Assembly (NCBI GenBank): GCA_031264205.1 | Contig: JAISEH010000036.1 | Coordinates: 1 to 7,678 of the forward strand | Direction of reading: 5' to 3' | Length of the DNA: 7,678 nucleotides | Source: Candidatus Margulisiibacteriota bacterium | Lineage (GTDB): Bacteria > Margulisbacteria > Termititenacia > Termititenacales > Termititenacaceae | Shown: positions 1-5,634 of the stretch, piece by piece | Layout of the letters: each line of letters starts with the position of its first letter | Position numbering within the stretch: position 1 is the first letter of the stretch | The notes under the pieces: generated by a model | What the model was told of the DNA's origin: nothing | Databases searched by the model: none | Seen by the model: only the letters and a program-made list of their open reading frames with translations | Translations under genes and position numbers: made by a program

Positions 1-63
1 TTCTTTAACATGACTTTTGAGCAAGTACAGAGAATGGCTACAAATTGGGTTATAGAAGATTAA
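1..63 (+). CDS. 3' end of an unidentified upstream gene (partial)
   Basis: An open frame enters the window at base 1 and ends at a TAA at 61-63, giving 20 codons. The residues end in ...RMATNWVIED. The fragment is too short to assign to a family. It sits only 13 bases ahead of the short-chain dehydrogenase on the same strand, so the two are probably co-transcribed. That this frame is coding is inferred from its position directly before a same-strand gene and the absence of any other start or signal there. Confidence 0.5.
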   Translation, partial: FFNMTFEQVQRMATNWVIED

Positions 64-76
64 AGAAAATAATTAT

Positions 77-913
77 ATGATGAAAAGAAATAAAACTTGG
101 TTAATTACAGGATGTTCCAGTGGACTTGGACGTGCTTTTGCGCAGGAAGTCCTGAAAAATGGGTACAATGCGATTATAACTTCCCGCAACCCCAAAGATA
201 TCCAGGACATCGTCGAAAACTATCCTGAAACGGCTTTAGGTTTGGCATTAGACGTAACGAAAAAAGAACAGGTTAAAGAAGTAATCAAACAAGCCGGAGA
301 AAGATTTGGAAGTATTGACGTCCTGATAAACAATGCCGGTTATGGATACCGGTCGGCGGTTGAAGAAGCGGATGAAAGTCAAGTTAATGAACTGTTCAGC
401 GTCAACTTTTCAGGAATGGTAAATATGATAAAAGCAGTTTTGCCCATAATGCGTAAACAAAAATCCGGCGCTATTTTCAATGTATCTTCCATAGCGGGGC
501 GTTTTTCAAATCCGGGCTCAGGTTATTATTCGGCTACAAAATTTGCAATAGAAGGAATGTCTTACGCCCTTAGAAAAGAGGTCGCGCCATTGGGAATCAG
601 AGTAATCATCATTGAACCCGGAGCATTCCGTACCGATTTTTCAGGTCGTTCATTAACAGGTACGCGAATTGAAATTTCAGACTATAAAGAAACGGCAGGC
701 AAACGGCGGAAAGAAAATGACCATACGCACGGTACCGAACCGGGAAATCCGCAAAAAGCGGCACAGGCGATTATAAAAGTGGAAGAAAGCGCAGAAGTTC
801 CGTTCCGTTTATTATTGGGTACCGACGCCATCAATATTATCCGTCCGGAGTTAGAAGCCCAGTTGAAAGAATTAGAGGATTGGAAAGAAATTAGTTTAAG
901 CACAGATTATTAA
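77..913 (+). CDS. Classical short-chain dehydrogenase/reductase (SDR)
   Basis: This is a cytoplasmic NAD(P)-dependent oxidoreductase of 278 residues that interconverts an alcohol and a carbonyl on an unknown substrate. The Rossmann motif TGCSSGLG lies at residues 11-18, the structural NNAG at 85-88, the catalytic Asn at 110, Ser at 138 (in NVSSIAG), and the Tyr151-x3-Lys155 pair in YYSATK. All catalytic residues are present. Arg37 at the end of the second strand suggests a preference for NADP, which is an inference. Two adjacent ATG codons (77 and 80) could serve as the start, and no strong Shine-Dalgarno precedes either. The length fits the family. It follows an unknown gene by 13 bases and converges on the MerR gene. 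Its coding sequence looks more AT-rich than the genes from 1025 onward, which could mean separate acquisition. The substrate cannot be read from the sequence. Confidence 0.93.
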   Translation: MMKRNKTWLITGCSSGLGRAFAQEVLKNGYNAIITSRNPKDIQDIVENYPETALGLALDVTKKEQVKEVIKQAGERFGSIDVLINNAGYGYRSAVEEADESQVNELFSVNFSGMVNMIKAVLPIMRKQKSGAIFNVSSIAGRFSNPGSGYYSATKFAIEGMSYALRKEVAPLGIRVIIIEPGAFRTDFSGRSLTGTRIEISDYKETAGKRRKENDHTHGTEPGNPQKAAQAIIKVEESAEVPFRLLLGTDAINIIRPELEAQLKELEDWKEISLSTDY

Positions 914-1024
914 GAAAACTAACATCCTATTTCAAAAAAACGGTCTGTCGGAGCGAGCAAACGCAAGCTGTCAAGGGCGGCGTAGCCGCTCTGTTGATTA
1001 AGCCACTGAAGCAATAGCGGCTGG
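914..1024. other. Convergent intergenic gap with a hairpin at 974-992
   Basis: This gap lies between the SDR stop and the MerR stop. It contains a hairpin of 8 base pairs (AGGGCGGC / GCCGCTCT with a GTA loop, one G-T pair) at 974-992. On the minus strand a run of seven T lies at 937-943, but it is more than 30 bases past the hairpin, so this is not a standard intrinsic terminator. The hairpin may still separate the two convergent transcripts. No gene was recognised here. Confidence 0.4.
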
Positions 1025-1456
1025 TCAGTTAGTTTTTCGCGCAAAATAGCGTTCTTTGGCCATCTGCTCCAGCGATTTTTCGTGAATTTTGCTTGTGCCG
1101 GCGGCCAAAGCGGTTTGATAATACCAGCATTTGTACAGAATCTTTTGCCTGGCTTTACGCAGCATTTTGATTTGTTTTTCCACTTCGGTTTTGCGCTCCA
1201 AAAATAATTCATATCTTTGTTTTAACGTGGCGTCGCCTTGCATACCCCAATCAATGAATTGTTTGATTTTCCGGAGCGGCAAACCGGTTTGCTTCAAACA
1301 TTCGATGATCGCCAGCCATTCAAAATCCGCCTCTTTAAACAGGCGCGCGCCGCTGGCGGATCTGCTGACAAAAGGCAGCAAGCCCACTTTGTCGTAGTAG
1401 CGCAAAGTATAGGCGGTTAAGCCAATTTTGGCCGCCGCCGCGCTGATGGTGTACAC
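1025..1456 (-). CDS. MerR-family transcriptional regulator, AdhR/NmlR-like
   Basis: This is a 143-residue DNA-binding regulator of the MerR family. The N-terminal winged helix-turn-helix spans about residues 1-70, with the hallmark TLRYYDKVGLL at 17-27 and SGARLF at 35-40. A long helix at about 75-110 (Lys/Arg/Glu-rich) is the usual dimerisation coiled coil. There is no large ligand domain, as in the short thiol-sensing members. Cys53, in ECLKQTG, falls where AdhR and NmlR keep their reactive cysteine (family knowledge); Cys110 is the only other one. The start is GTG at 1456, preceded by AAAGGAG at 1471-1465 with an 8-base gap. It is transcribed divergently from the flavodoxin operon and shares an operator with it. 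It probably represses itself and activates the flavodoxin operon, because the inverted repeat covers its own -10 box. The inducer is unproven; aldehydes or other electrophiles are the likely class. Confidence 0.9.
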   Translation of the reverse strand: MYTISAAAAKIGLTAYTLRYYDKVGLLPFVSRSASGARLFKEADFEWLAIIECLKQTGLPLRKIKQFIDWGMQGDATLKQRYELFLERKTEVEKQIKMLRKARQKILYKCWYYQTALAAGTSKIHEKSLEQMAKERYFARKTN

Positions 1457-1477
1457 AACCTGAACTCCTTTCCGCTA

Positions 1478-1508
1478 TTGACTTAGAGCTAACTCTAATC
1501 TGTATATT
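1478..1508 (+). promoter_or_regulatory. MerR-type promoter and operator for the flavodoxin operon
   Basis: A -35 TTGACT (1478-1483) and a -10 TATATT (1503-1508) are separated by 19 bases. This overlong spacer is typical of promoters that MerR proteins activate by twisting the DNA. Inside the spacer lies a perfect inverted repeat, TTAGAG-CTAA-CTCTAA (1483-1498), which is the likely MerR binding site. The expected transcript start is near 1515, leaving a leader of about 78 bases before the flavodoxin. Confidence 0.75.
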
Positions 1509-1520
1509 ATTCTTGGTCAA
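1492..1520 (-). promoter_or_regulatory. Promoter of the merR gene overlapping the operator
   Basis: Reading the minus strand, TTGACC (1520-1515) is followed after 17 bases by TAGAGT (1497-1492). The -10 box overlaps the right arm of the inverted repeat at 1483-1498, so a bound regulator would block its own transcription. The predicted transcript start near 1485 gives a leader of about 28 bases before the GTG at 1456. Confidence 0.55.
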
Positions 1521-1542
1521 TCTCAAAAATTAGAAAGGAGAC

Positions 1543-1590
1543 ATGTATTATAAAGTTATATCTGACCGAAAAATAAAAATTAAGGAGTAA
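1543..1590 (+). other. Possible 15-codon leader peptide or gene remnant
   Basis: An ATG at 1543 opens a frame encoding MYYKVISDRKIKIKE and ends at TAA 1588-1590, two bases before the flavodoxin ATG. A strong AAGGAG at 1535-1540 lies only two bases ahead of the ATG, closer than usual. The flavodoxin ribosome binding site (AAGGAG 1582-1587) overlaps the last codons, so the two could be translationally coupled. It may be a leader peptide, the stub of a lost gene, or chance. Confidence 0.25.
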
Positions 1591-1592
1591 TT

Positions 1593-2156
1593 ATGCGAAA
1601 AATATTAAGCGTTGCGTTTATTTTATTGGTCTTGACCGGAATAATTTTAGCGCAGACATCTCCAAACGAAAGGAAAGAAAAAATGCCCAAAATATTGGTG
1701 GTTTATTATTCACATTCCGGCAACACGCGCGAGATTGCCAATAAGCTCAAAGATTTGACCGGCGGCGATATTTTTGAAATTCAAACCACGACGCCATACC
1801 CTGCGGAGTACAGTGTGCTTGTGGAACAGGTGAGAAAAGAAAAAAGCTCCGGAGTTAAACCAAAAATCAAAAGCGGTTTTGCTGGAAGTAAAGATTATGA
1901 CCTTGTGTTTCTTGGCTCGCCTTGCTGGTTCGGCACAATAGCGACGCCTGTCGAGACATTTTTGTCCGAACAGGATTTTTCCGGCAAAACAATTGTTCCT
2001 TTTATCACGCACGGCGGCAGTGGTCTGAGTAGCTCGGTACGGGATATTAGCGTGTTGCAGCCGTCGGCCAATGTCGCGCCAGGTAAGGCTTTCAGCCGAG
2101 GCAGCCTGAGCTCCGCCCAAAAAGAAATTGCGGACTGGCTGGCTTCTTTTCTTTGA
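1593..2156 (+). CDS. Exported flavodoxin-family protein with N-terminal signal peptide
   Basis: This 187-residue FMN-binding electron-transfer protein is of the flavodoxin_4 kind. Residues 1-20 look like a signal peptide or membrane anchor: MRK, then a hydrophobic stretch to about Ala20, with likely cleavage near ILA|QTS. There is no lipobox cysteine. The flavodoxin domain runs from residue 32 to the end: phosphate loop SHSGNT (40-45), the loop GSPCWFG (108-114) expected to stack on the flavin, and THGGSG (139-144). ATG 1593 is preceded by AAGGAG (1582-1587) at 5 bases. A second in-frame ATG at 1683 (Met31) starts exactly at the flavodoxin fold and has AGGA at 1671-1674, 8 bases away, so a cytoplasmic form is possible. 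It is the first gene behind the MerR-type promoter and lies 60 bases ahead of the flavoprotein gene at 2217, probably in one operon. The redox partner is unknown. Confidence 0.88.
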   Translation: MRKILSVAFILLVLTGIILAQTSPNERKEKMPKILVVYYSHSGNTREIANKLKDLTGGDIFEIQTTTPYPAEYSVLVEQVRKEKSSGVKPKIKSGFAGSKDYDLVFLGSPCWFGTIATPVETFLSEQDFSGKTIVPFITHGGSGLSSSVRDISVLQPSANVAPGKAFSRGSLSSAQKEIADWLASFL

Positions 2157-2216
2157 CAAACGTGCCGGATGAGCGCAAGATTATTAGCGGAGTTTTTTTA
2201 GAAAGGGGCAGTCAAT

Positions 2217-2849
2217 ATGAAAGTTGTACTGGTCAACGGCAGTCCGCATGAAAAAGGCTGTACTTATACGGCATTGGCCGAAGTCGCGCAGACCTTAAAA
2301 AAAGAAAATGTTGAGACGGAATTTTTCTGGCTGGGAAACAAACCATTGTCCGGCTGCATAGCCTGCCGGAACTGCGCGGAGAAAAAACGCTGTGTCTTTG
2401 ACGACCGAGTGAATGAATTTCTGGCGATTGCCGCAAGTTTTGACGGTTTTATTTTTGGCACGCCGGTGCATTGGGCTGGCGCGTCAGGAGCGCTGACTTC
2501 TTTTTTGGACCGAGTGTTTTACGCCGATAATTGCGGCGGCCTAAAATCTTTTTATCTGAAGCCGGCCGCGGCGGTCATGTCAGCGCGGCGCGCGGGAACG
2601 ACGGCGACCTACGATCAGGTAAATAAATATTTTGGCCTGATGCAAATGCCGATAATTTCTTCGCAGTACTGGAATATGGTGCACGGCTCCACGCCGGAAG
2701 ATGTGCAAAAAGATCTGGAAGGCCTGCAAACCATGCGCACGCTGGCGCGCAATATGGCGTTTTTTCTGCGCTGCCAAGAAGCCGGTCTTCAGGCAGGAGT
2801 GCCGCTGCCAGCGGAAGAAAAAAAGATTGTCACGAATTTTATTCGGTAA
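2217..2849 (+). CDS. Flavodoxin-fold NAD(P)H-dependent FMN reductase, iron-sulfur flavoprotein type
   Basis: This is a cytoplasmic 210-residue flavoprotein of the NADPH-dependent FMN reductase / iron-sulfur flavoprotein superfamily. The FMN phosphate loop is NGSPHEKG at residues 7-14, and the GTPVHW loop at 81-86 should contact the flavin ring. A cysteine cluster Cys47-x2-Cys50-x2-Cys53-x5-Cys59 matches the compact motif that binds a 4Fe-4S cluster in archaeal and clostridial iron-sulfur flavoproteins. Cluster binding here is an inference. The SARRAGTTAT stretch and the ending TNFIR agree with a complete member of this family. The start ATG has AGGGG at 2204-2208 with an 8-base gap. It is second in the MerR-controlled operon and could pass electrons to or from the flavodoxin, or reduce quinones or other electrophiles. 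The substrate is not determinable. Confidence 0.9.
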   Translation: MKVVLVNGSPHEKGCTYTALAEVAQTLKKENVETEFFWLGNKPLSGCIACRNCAEKKRCVFDDRVNEFLAIAASFDGFIFGTPVHWAGASGALTSFLDRVFYADNCGGLKSFYLKPAAAVMSARRAGTTATYDQVNKYFGLMQMPIISSQYWNMVHGSTPEDVQKDLEGLQTMRTLARNMAFFLRCQEAGLQAGVPLPAEEKKIVTNFIR

Positions 2850-2876
2850 AAACAGCGAGCCAGCCGGGCGGTTTTT
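2848..2876. terminator. Putative bidirectional terminator between convergent genes
   Basis: AAAAAC (2848-2853) pairs with GTTTTT (2871-2876), and inside them GCC (2859-2861) can pair with GGC (2867-2869). The T run serves the plus-strand flavoprotein transcript, and the A run reads as a T run for the minus-strand aldo/keto reductase. The position between two convergent stops supports the call. The inner stem is short and imperfect. Confidence 0.45.
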
Positions 2877-2878
2877 CT

Positions 2879-3703
2879 TTAAAAATCCACCTTAGCCGAA
2901 TCCAGTCCAGACCAGCCGAATTGCGGCAGTTCATCGATGCGGCGCATATCTTCCGGCGTTATTTCAAAATCGAACACTTGCAGATTTTCTTTGATCCGGG
3001 CCGGAGTGACGGATTTAGGCAAAGGCAATATCCCATTTTGCAAACACCAGCGCAGGCAGAGTTGCGCGATCGATTTATGATATTTTTGCGCGATTTGCTG
3101 CAAGTTTTGCTCCTGCAAAATACGGCCGCTGCCCAGAGGACTCCAGGCTTCGATCAAGATGCCGTGTTTCCGGCAAAAATCCACCGTCTCTTTTTGCGGA
3201 AAGCCGGGGTGATATTCTATTTGATTTACCGCGGGCGGCGTTTCCGCTATATCCAGCAACGGCTGAATGTGCTGCGGCTGAAAATTACTCAAACCAATAG
3301 CTTTGATCCGGCCTTCTTTATATAGCTTTTCAAAAGCTTTCCAGCTGGCGATGTTTGGCTCCGGGCTTTTGTTATCCGGCCAGTGAATCAGGTACAGATC
3401 CACGTAGTCCAGCCGCAGTTTTTGCAGACTTTGGTCAAAGGCTTTGAGTGCGCTGTCATAACCGCGTTCGGTATTCCAGAGTTTGGTGGTGACGTAAAGT
3501 TTCTCGCGCGGCACGCCGCTTTCGCGAATACCCTGTCCGACACTTTCTTCATTTTCATAGCAGGCGGCTGTGTCTATATGCGTGTAACCATACTCCAGCG
3601 CGGTTTTCACGGCGTTTACAGTTGCTTCGCCGGGCGGCGTCTGCCACGTGCCAAAACCCACCGCGGGAATACTGACTCCGTTGTTTAATTTATAGTTTTG
3701 CAT
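2879..3703 (-). CDS. Aldo/keto reductase (AKR superfamily)
   Basis: This 274-residue cytoplasmic NADPH-dependent reductase converts aldehydes and ketones to alcohols. It resembles the bacterial 2,5-diketo-gluconate / methylglyoxal reductase group (AKR5-like). The full catalytic tetrad is visible: Asp44 (HIDTAACY), Tyr49, Lys74 (TTKLW) and His107 (LIHWP). GLSNF and the NADP-binding KSVTPARIKEN segment near residues 230-240 are also present. The length is normal. The start ATG at 3703-3701 has AAAGGA (3716-3711) seven bases upstream. It lies downstream of tRNA-Ala on the same strand and converges on the flavoprotein operon, ending 29 bases from it. No separate promoter stands out in the short space after the tRNA hairpin, so read-through from the tRNA is possible. 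Its neighbours suggest carbonyl detoxification or general carbonyl reduction; the exact substrate is unknown. Confidence 0.93.
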   Translation of the reverse strand: MQNYKLNNGVSIPAVGFGTWQTPPGEATVNAVKTALEYGYTHIDTAACYENEESVGQGIRESGVPREKLYVTTKLWNTERGYDSALKAFDQSLQKLRLDYVDLYLIHWPDNKSPEPNIASWKAFEKLYKEGRIKAIGLSNFQPQHIQPLLDIAETPPAVNQIEYHPGFPQKETVDFCRKHGILIEAWSPLGSGRILQEQNLQQIAQKYHKSIAQLCLRWCLQNGILPLPKSVTPARIKENLQVFDFEITPEDMRRIDELPQFGWSGLDSAKVDF

Positions 3704-3750
3704 AGGGGTTTCCTTTCGTTACTGCGACGCTCAATGCGCGCGATTTAATA

Positions 3751-3770
3751 CTTTGCGCAGGGGCGCAAAG
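3751..3770 (-). repeat. Perfect hairpin directly after tRNA-Ala
   Basis: CTTTGCGC (3751-3758) and GCGCAAAG (3763-3770) form a perfect 8-base-pair stem with a 4-base loop. It begins at the base next to the tRNA 3' end (3771). On the tRNA strand it is followed by TATTAAAT rather than a T run. It is therefore better seen as a processing or weak termination structure than a standard intrinsic terminator. Confidence 0.5.
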
Positions 3771-3843
3771 TGGAGCTGAACAGAATCGAACTGTCGACCT
3801 CCACAATGCCATTGTGGCGCTCTACCAATTGAGCTACAGCCCC
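3771..3843 (-). tRNA. tRNA-Ala (anticodon GGC)
   Basis: The reverse complement folds into a 73-base cloverleaf. The acceptor stem is GGGGCTG / CAGCTCC, the D arm GCTC-AATTGGTA-GAGC, the anticodon stem CCACA / TGTGG with loop ATGGCAT, and the T arm GACAG-TTCGATT-CTGTT. The loop gives anticodon GGC, which reads alanine codons GCC and GCU. The G3-U70 pair, the main alanine identity element, is present. The discriminator base is A. The 3' CCA is not encoded and must be added after transcription. The gene lies upstream of the aldo/keto reductase on the same strand. Confidence 0.96.
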
Positions 3844-3852
3844 AGAATCAAT

Positions 3853-3873
3853 GCTTTTTTACTATAAAAAAGC
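3853..3873 (-). promoter_or_regulatory. Inverted repeat containing the likely tRNA -10 box
   Basis: GCTTTTTTA (3853-3861) and TAAAAAAGC (3865-3873) form a perfect 9-base-pair inverted repeat with a 3-base loop. On the minus strand its centre reads TATAGT (3866-3861), a plausible -10 box placed 17 bases before the tRNA 5' end. No good -35 is found at normal spacing, so the promoter call is tentative. Confidence 0.35.
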
Positions 3874-4076
3874 CTAAAACACAATAGATAAGCCAAAGTT
3901 TTCTAGCTGGGGAAGGATAATTCCGAAAAATAAATAAAGTATATTAGTTTAAAATGCGGGTATGTTTATAGATATTAAAGTATACTAAAAAAGTGGGACG
4001 GTTTCTTAAAAGTTACGATATAATTAAGCAAGCCTTTTTAGGGTTTGCCAAAAATAAAAATAAGGAGAGAGAAGTT
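3874..4076. other. AT-rich leader and promoter region of the uridylyltransferase gene
   Basis: No gene is seen here. Candidate plus-strand -10 boxes are TATACT (3981-3986, inside the palindrome AGTATACT) and a consensus TATAAT (4019-4024); neither has a clear -35. A hairpin GCAAGCC / GGTTTGC (4028-4048, one G-T pair) lies just ahead of the ribosome binding site AAGGAG (4062-4067). A GTG at 3993 could extend the downstream gene by 28 codons, but it has no ribosome binding site. Confidence 0.4.
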
Positions 4077-5597
4077 ATGTTAAAATGCAGAATGATTGCT
4101 GAATCCGGAAATAATTTAGGAACAGTGAACACTGACCAAGCGGAAAAAATAGAAGAAGGCTTGGCTATAATGCGAAAAGACGGCCAGTCGGCCTTGGCCG
4201 AAAGACAATATGTCAGAGTGCACGCGCAAGCCTTGAACGGCGACAAAGGTTTTATTCTGGAGCAGGATATTCAGCCGGTGGAATCTTTGCCTAAAATTGC
4301 CGATCTTTCGGCCGCGGAGCAGGCGCATTATAGAGAGATTGGTTTGGCTAATTTGTCTAGGGTTGCCGTGGTCAAAGGCAATGGCGGATTGGCTACCGGT
4401 ATGAAATTAGATAAAGCGAAAAATTTAATAGAAGTAAAACCCGGCGTGACCTTTTTGGATGTCATAGCACGGCAGACTGTCAGAGATCACACCAATTTGG
4501 TGCTGATGAATAGCGACAGCACGGATGCTGATACTAAAGAATATTTGGAAAAAAATAGGCCTGAGGGTTTTGGTTATTCCAGCTTTATGCAAGGACGTTT
4601 CCCTAGATTGGATAGAGATTTGCGGCCGGTGACAGGGCTGGGCGACGCCGGTTTTAATCCCAGCGGCACCGGTGGTTTTTATACTTCTCTTTTGACAGAG
4701 CAAAGGGCTAATGCCAACGGCGAGATATTGAATTTGTTAGAGTCGTTAATCTCGGACGGCAATGAGTGGATGTTTTTTTCCAACGGCGACAATTTAGGCG
4801 CTACAGTTGATCCGGTAATTTTGGGTTACATGATAGAGCATAAATCGCCTTTTATAATGGAGGTTGCCGAACGCACGCCTAACGATGTAAAAGGCGGACA
4901 TTTGGTTTATACCATGGTTGAGGGCGAGGAGCGGCTGACTTTGCGCGAAGGCGGCCAGGTCAGTCCTGAGGATATTGATCCCCGGACCGGCAAGACTTAT
5001 GGTGAAGATATAAACCGGCATAAATTTTTTAATACAAATAATCTGTGGTATCACCTGCCGACTTTATTGCAGATTTTAAAACAATATGACGGAGTTTTGC
5101 CTTTGTCTTTGGTGCTCAATCCTAAAGGCGAGTTGTATCAACTGGAAACAGTGATCGGCACTATAATCGATCTTATTTCGGGCGCCGGTGCGGTGGTCGT
5201 GGGTAAAGACCGTTTTGCGCCGGTCAAAAAATATGATGATCTGTTCTTGCTCTGGTCTGACGTTTATGTCTTGGACGCCGCCGGCAATATGAGCATCAAT
5301 CCGCGCCGCGCTCAAAGTTTGCTGCCGGTGATAAAGCTGGATAAAAATTATTTTGGCGATCCGAAAAGTTTTGCGGACAGAGTTGATATAAATAATGCGC
5401 CGTCTATGCTGAACGCCTCAAGTCTTACTGTTATAGGCGATGTGTCTTTTGGCCATAATGTCAAAATAATGGGCGATGTGATTATTGAGAACAATACAGG
5501 CCGGCCACAGCATATTCCTGATGGCTTTGGACTTTTTGGACATTCTGACGCTGTTTTTAGCTGGGATGAGCAAGGCAATATTGTAGTAAAAAAGTAA
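4077..5597 (+). CDS. UDPGP-family UTP--sugar-1-phosphate uridylyltransferase (eukaryote-type UDP-glucose pyrophosphorylase)
   Basis: This 506-residue enzyme is predicted to make UDP-sugar, probably UDP-glucose, from UTP and sugar-1-phosphate for polysaccharide or glycolipid synthesis. It matches the eukaryotic UGPase family (UDPGP), not bacterial GalU. Motifs in order: KGNGGLATGM (about 100-109), VKPGVTFLDV, LMNS (143-146), QGRFPRL (172-178), SNGDNLGATVD (235-245), DVKGG (270-274), FNTNNLW (318-324), QLET (355-358), RFAPVKK (379-385), and a C-terminal beta-helix (about 450-470). Some active-site positions differ from the human enzyme: GPKS is replaced by KAKN after the glycine-rich loop, and PPGHGD by PSGTGG (195-200). 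The substrate may therefore be another sugar or the activity may be altered. The start was chosen at ATG 4077 for its AAGGAG (4062-4067), nine bases away; the family homology begins well after it. Confidence 0.88.
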   Translation: MLKCRMIAESGNNLGTVNTDQAEKIEEGLAIMRKDGQSALAERQYVRVHAQALNGDKGFILEQDIQPVESLPKIADLSAAEQAHYREIGLANLSRVAVVKGNGGLATGMKLDKAKNLIEVKPGVTFLDVIARQTVRDHTNLVLMNSDSTDADTKEYLEKNRPEGFGYSSFMQGRFPRLDRDLRPVTGLGDAGFNPSGTGGFYTSLLTEQRANANGEILNLLESLISDGNEWMFFSNGDNLGATVDPVILGYMIEHKSPFIMEVAERTPNDVKGGHLVYTMVEGEERLTLREGGQVSPEDIDPRTGKTYGEDINRHKFFNTNNLWYHLPTLLQILKQYDGVLPLSLVLNPKGELYQLETVIGTIIDLISGAGAVVVGKDRFAPVKKYDDLFLLWSDVYVLDAAGNMSINPRRAQSLLPVIKLDKNYFGDPKSFADRVDINNAPSMLNASSLTVIGDVSFGHNVKIMGDVIIENNTGRPQHIPDGFGLFGHSDAVFSWDEQGNIVVKK

Positions 5598-5618
5598 AAA
5601 TCAGGCTCTGGTTTTTTT
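5596..5618 (+). terminator. Weak putative terminator after the uridylyltransferase
   Basis: AAAAATCAG (5596-5604) and CTGGTTTTT (5608-5616) can form a 9-base-pair stem, mostly A-T with one G-T pair and a 3-base loop, followed by T to 5618. The GC core is only three pairs, so termination would be partial at best. Confidence 0.35.
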
Positions 5619-5619
5619 G

Positions 5620-5628
5620 TGCTAAAAT
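5620..5628 (+). promoter_or_regulatory. Extended -10 promoter for a possibly leaderless Nif3 transcript
   Basis: TGCTAAAAT (5620-5628) fits the extended -10 pattern TGNTANAAT. The transcript would start about seven bases after the box, at or next to the GTG at 5635. No ribosome binding site lies in between and no clear -35 is present, which extended -10 promoters can tolerate. Confidence 0.4.
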
Positions 5629-5634
5629 AAATCC

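Noticed and set aside
937..992. Intrinsic terminator after merR (hairpin 974-992 plus T run at 937-943)
   Set aside because: The hairpin and the T run are too far apart, and I found no good stem directly before the T run.
919..1212. Minus-strand frame of 97 codons overlapping the end of merR
   Set aside because: Most of it is a shifted reading of the merR gene. The 35 or so codons past merR show no recognisable family, and merR already has a normal length, so a frameshifted extension is not needed.
2921..3325. Plus-strand frame of 134 codons opposite the aldo/keto reductase
   Set aside because: The opposite strand carries a full reductase with its catalytic tetrad; this frame has no motif or ribosome binding site.
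3993..4076. 28-residue N-terminal extension of the uridylyltransferase from GTG 3993
   Set aside because: There is no ribosome binding site at 3993, while ATG 4077 has a strong AAGGAG. The extension contains the candidate TATAAT and a hairpin and shows no family similarity.
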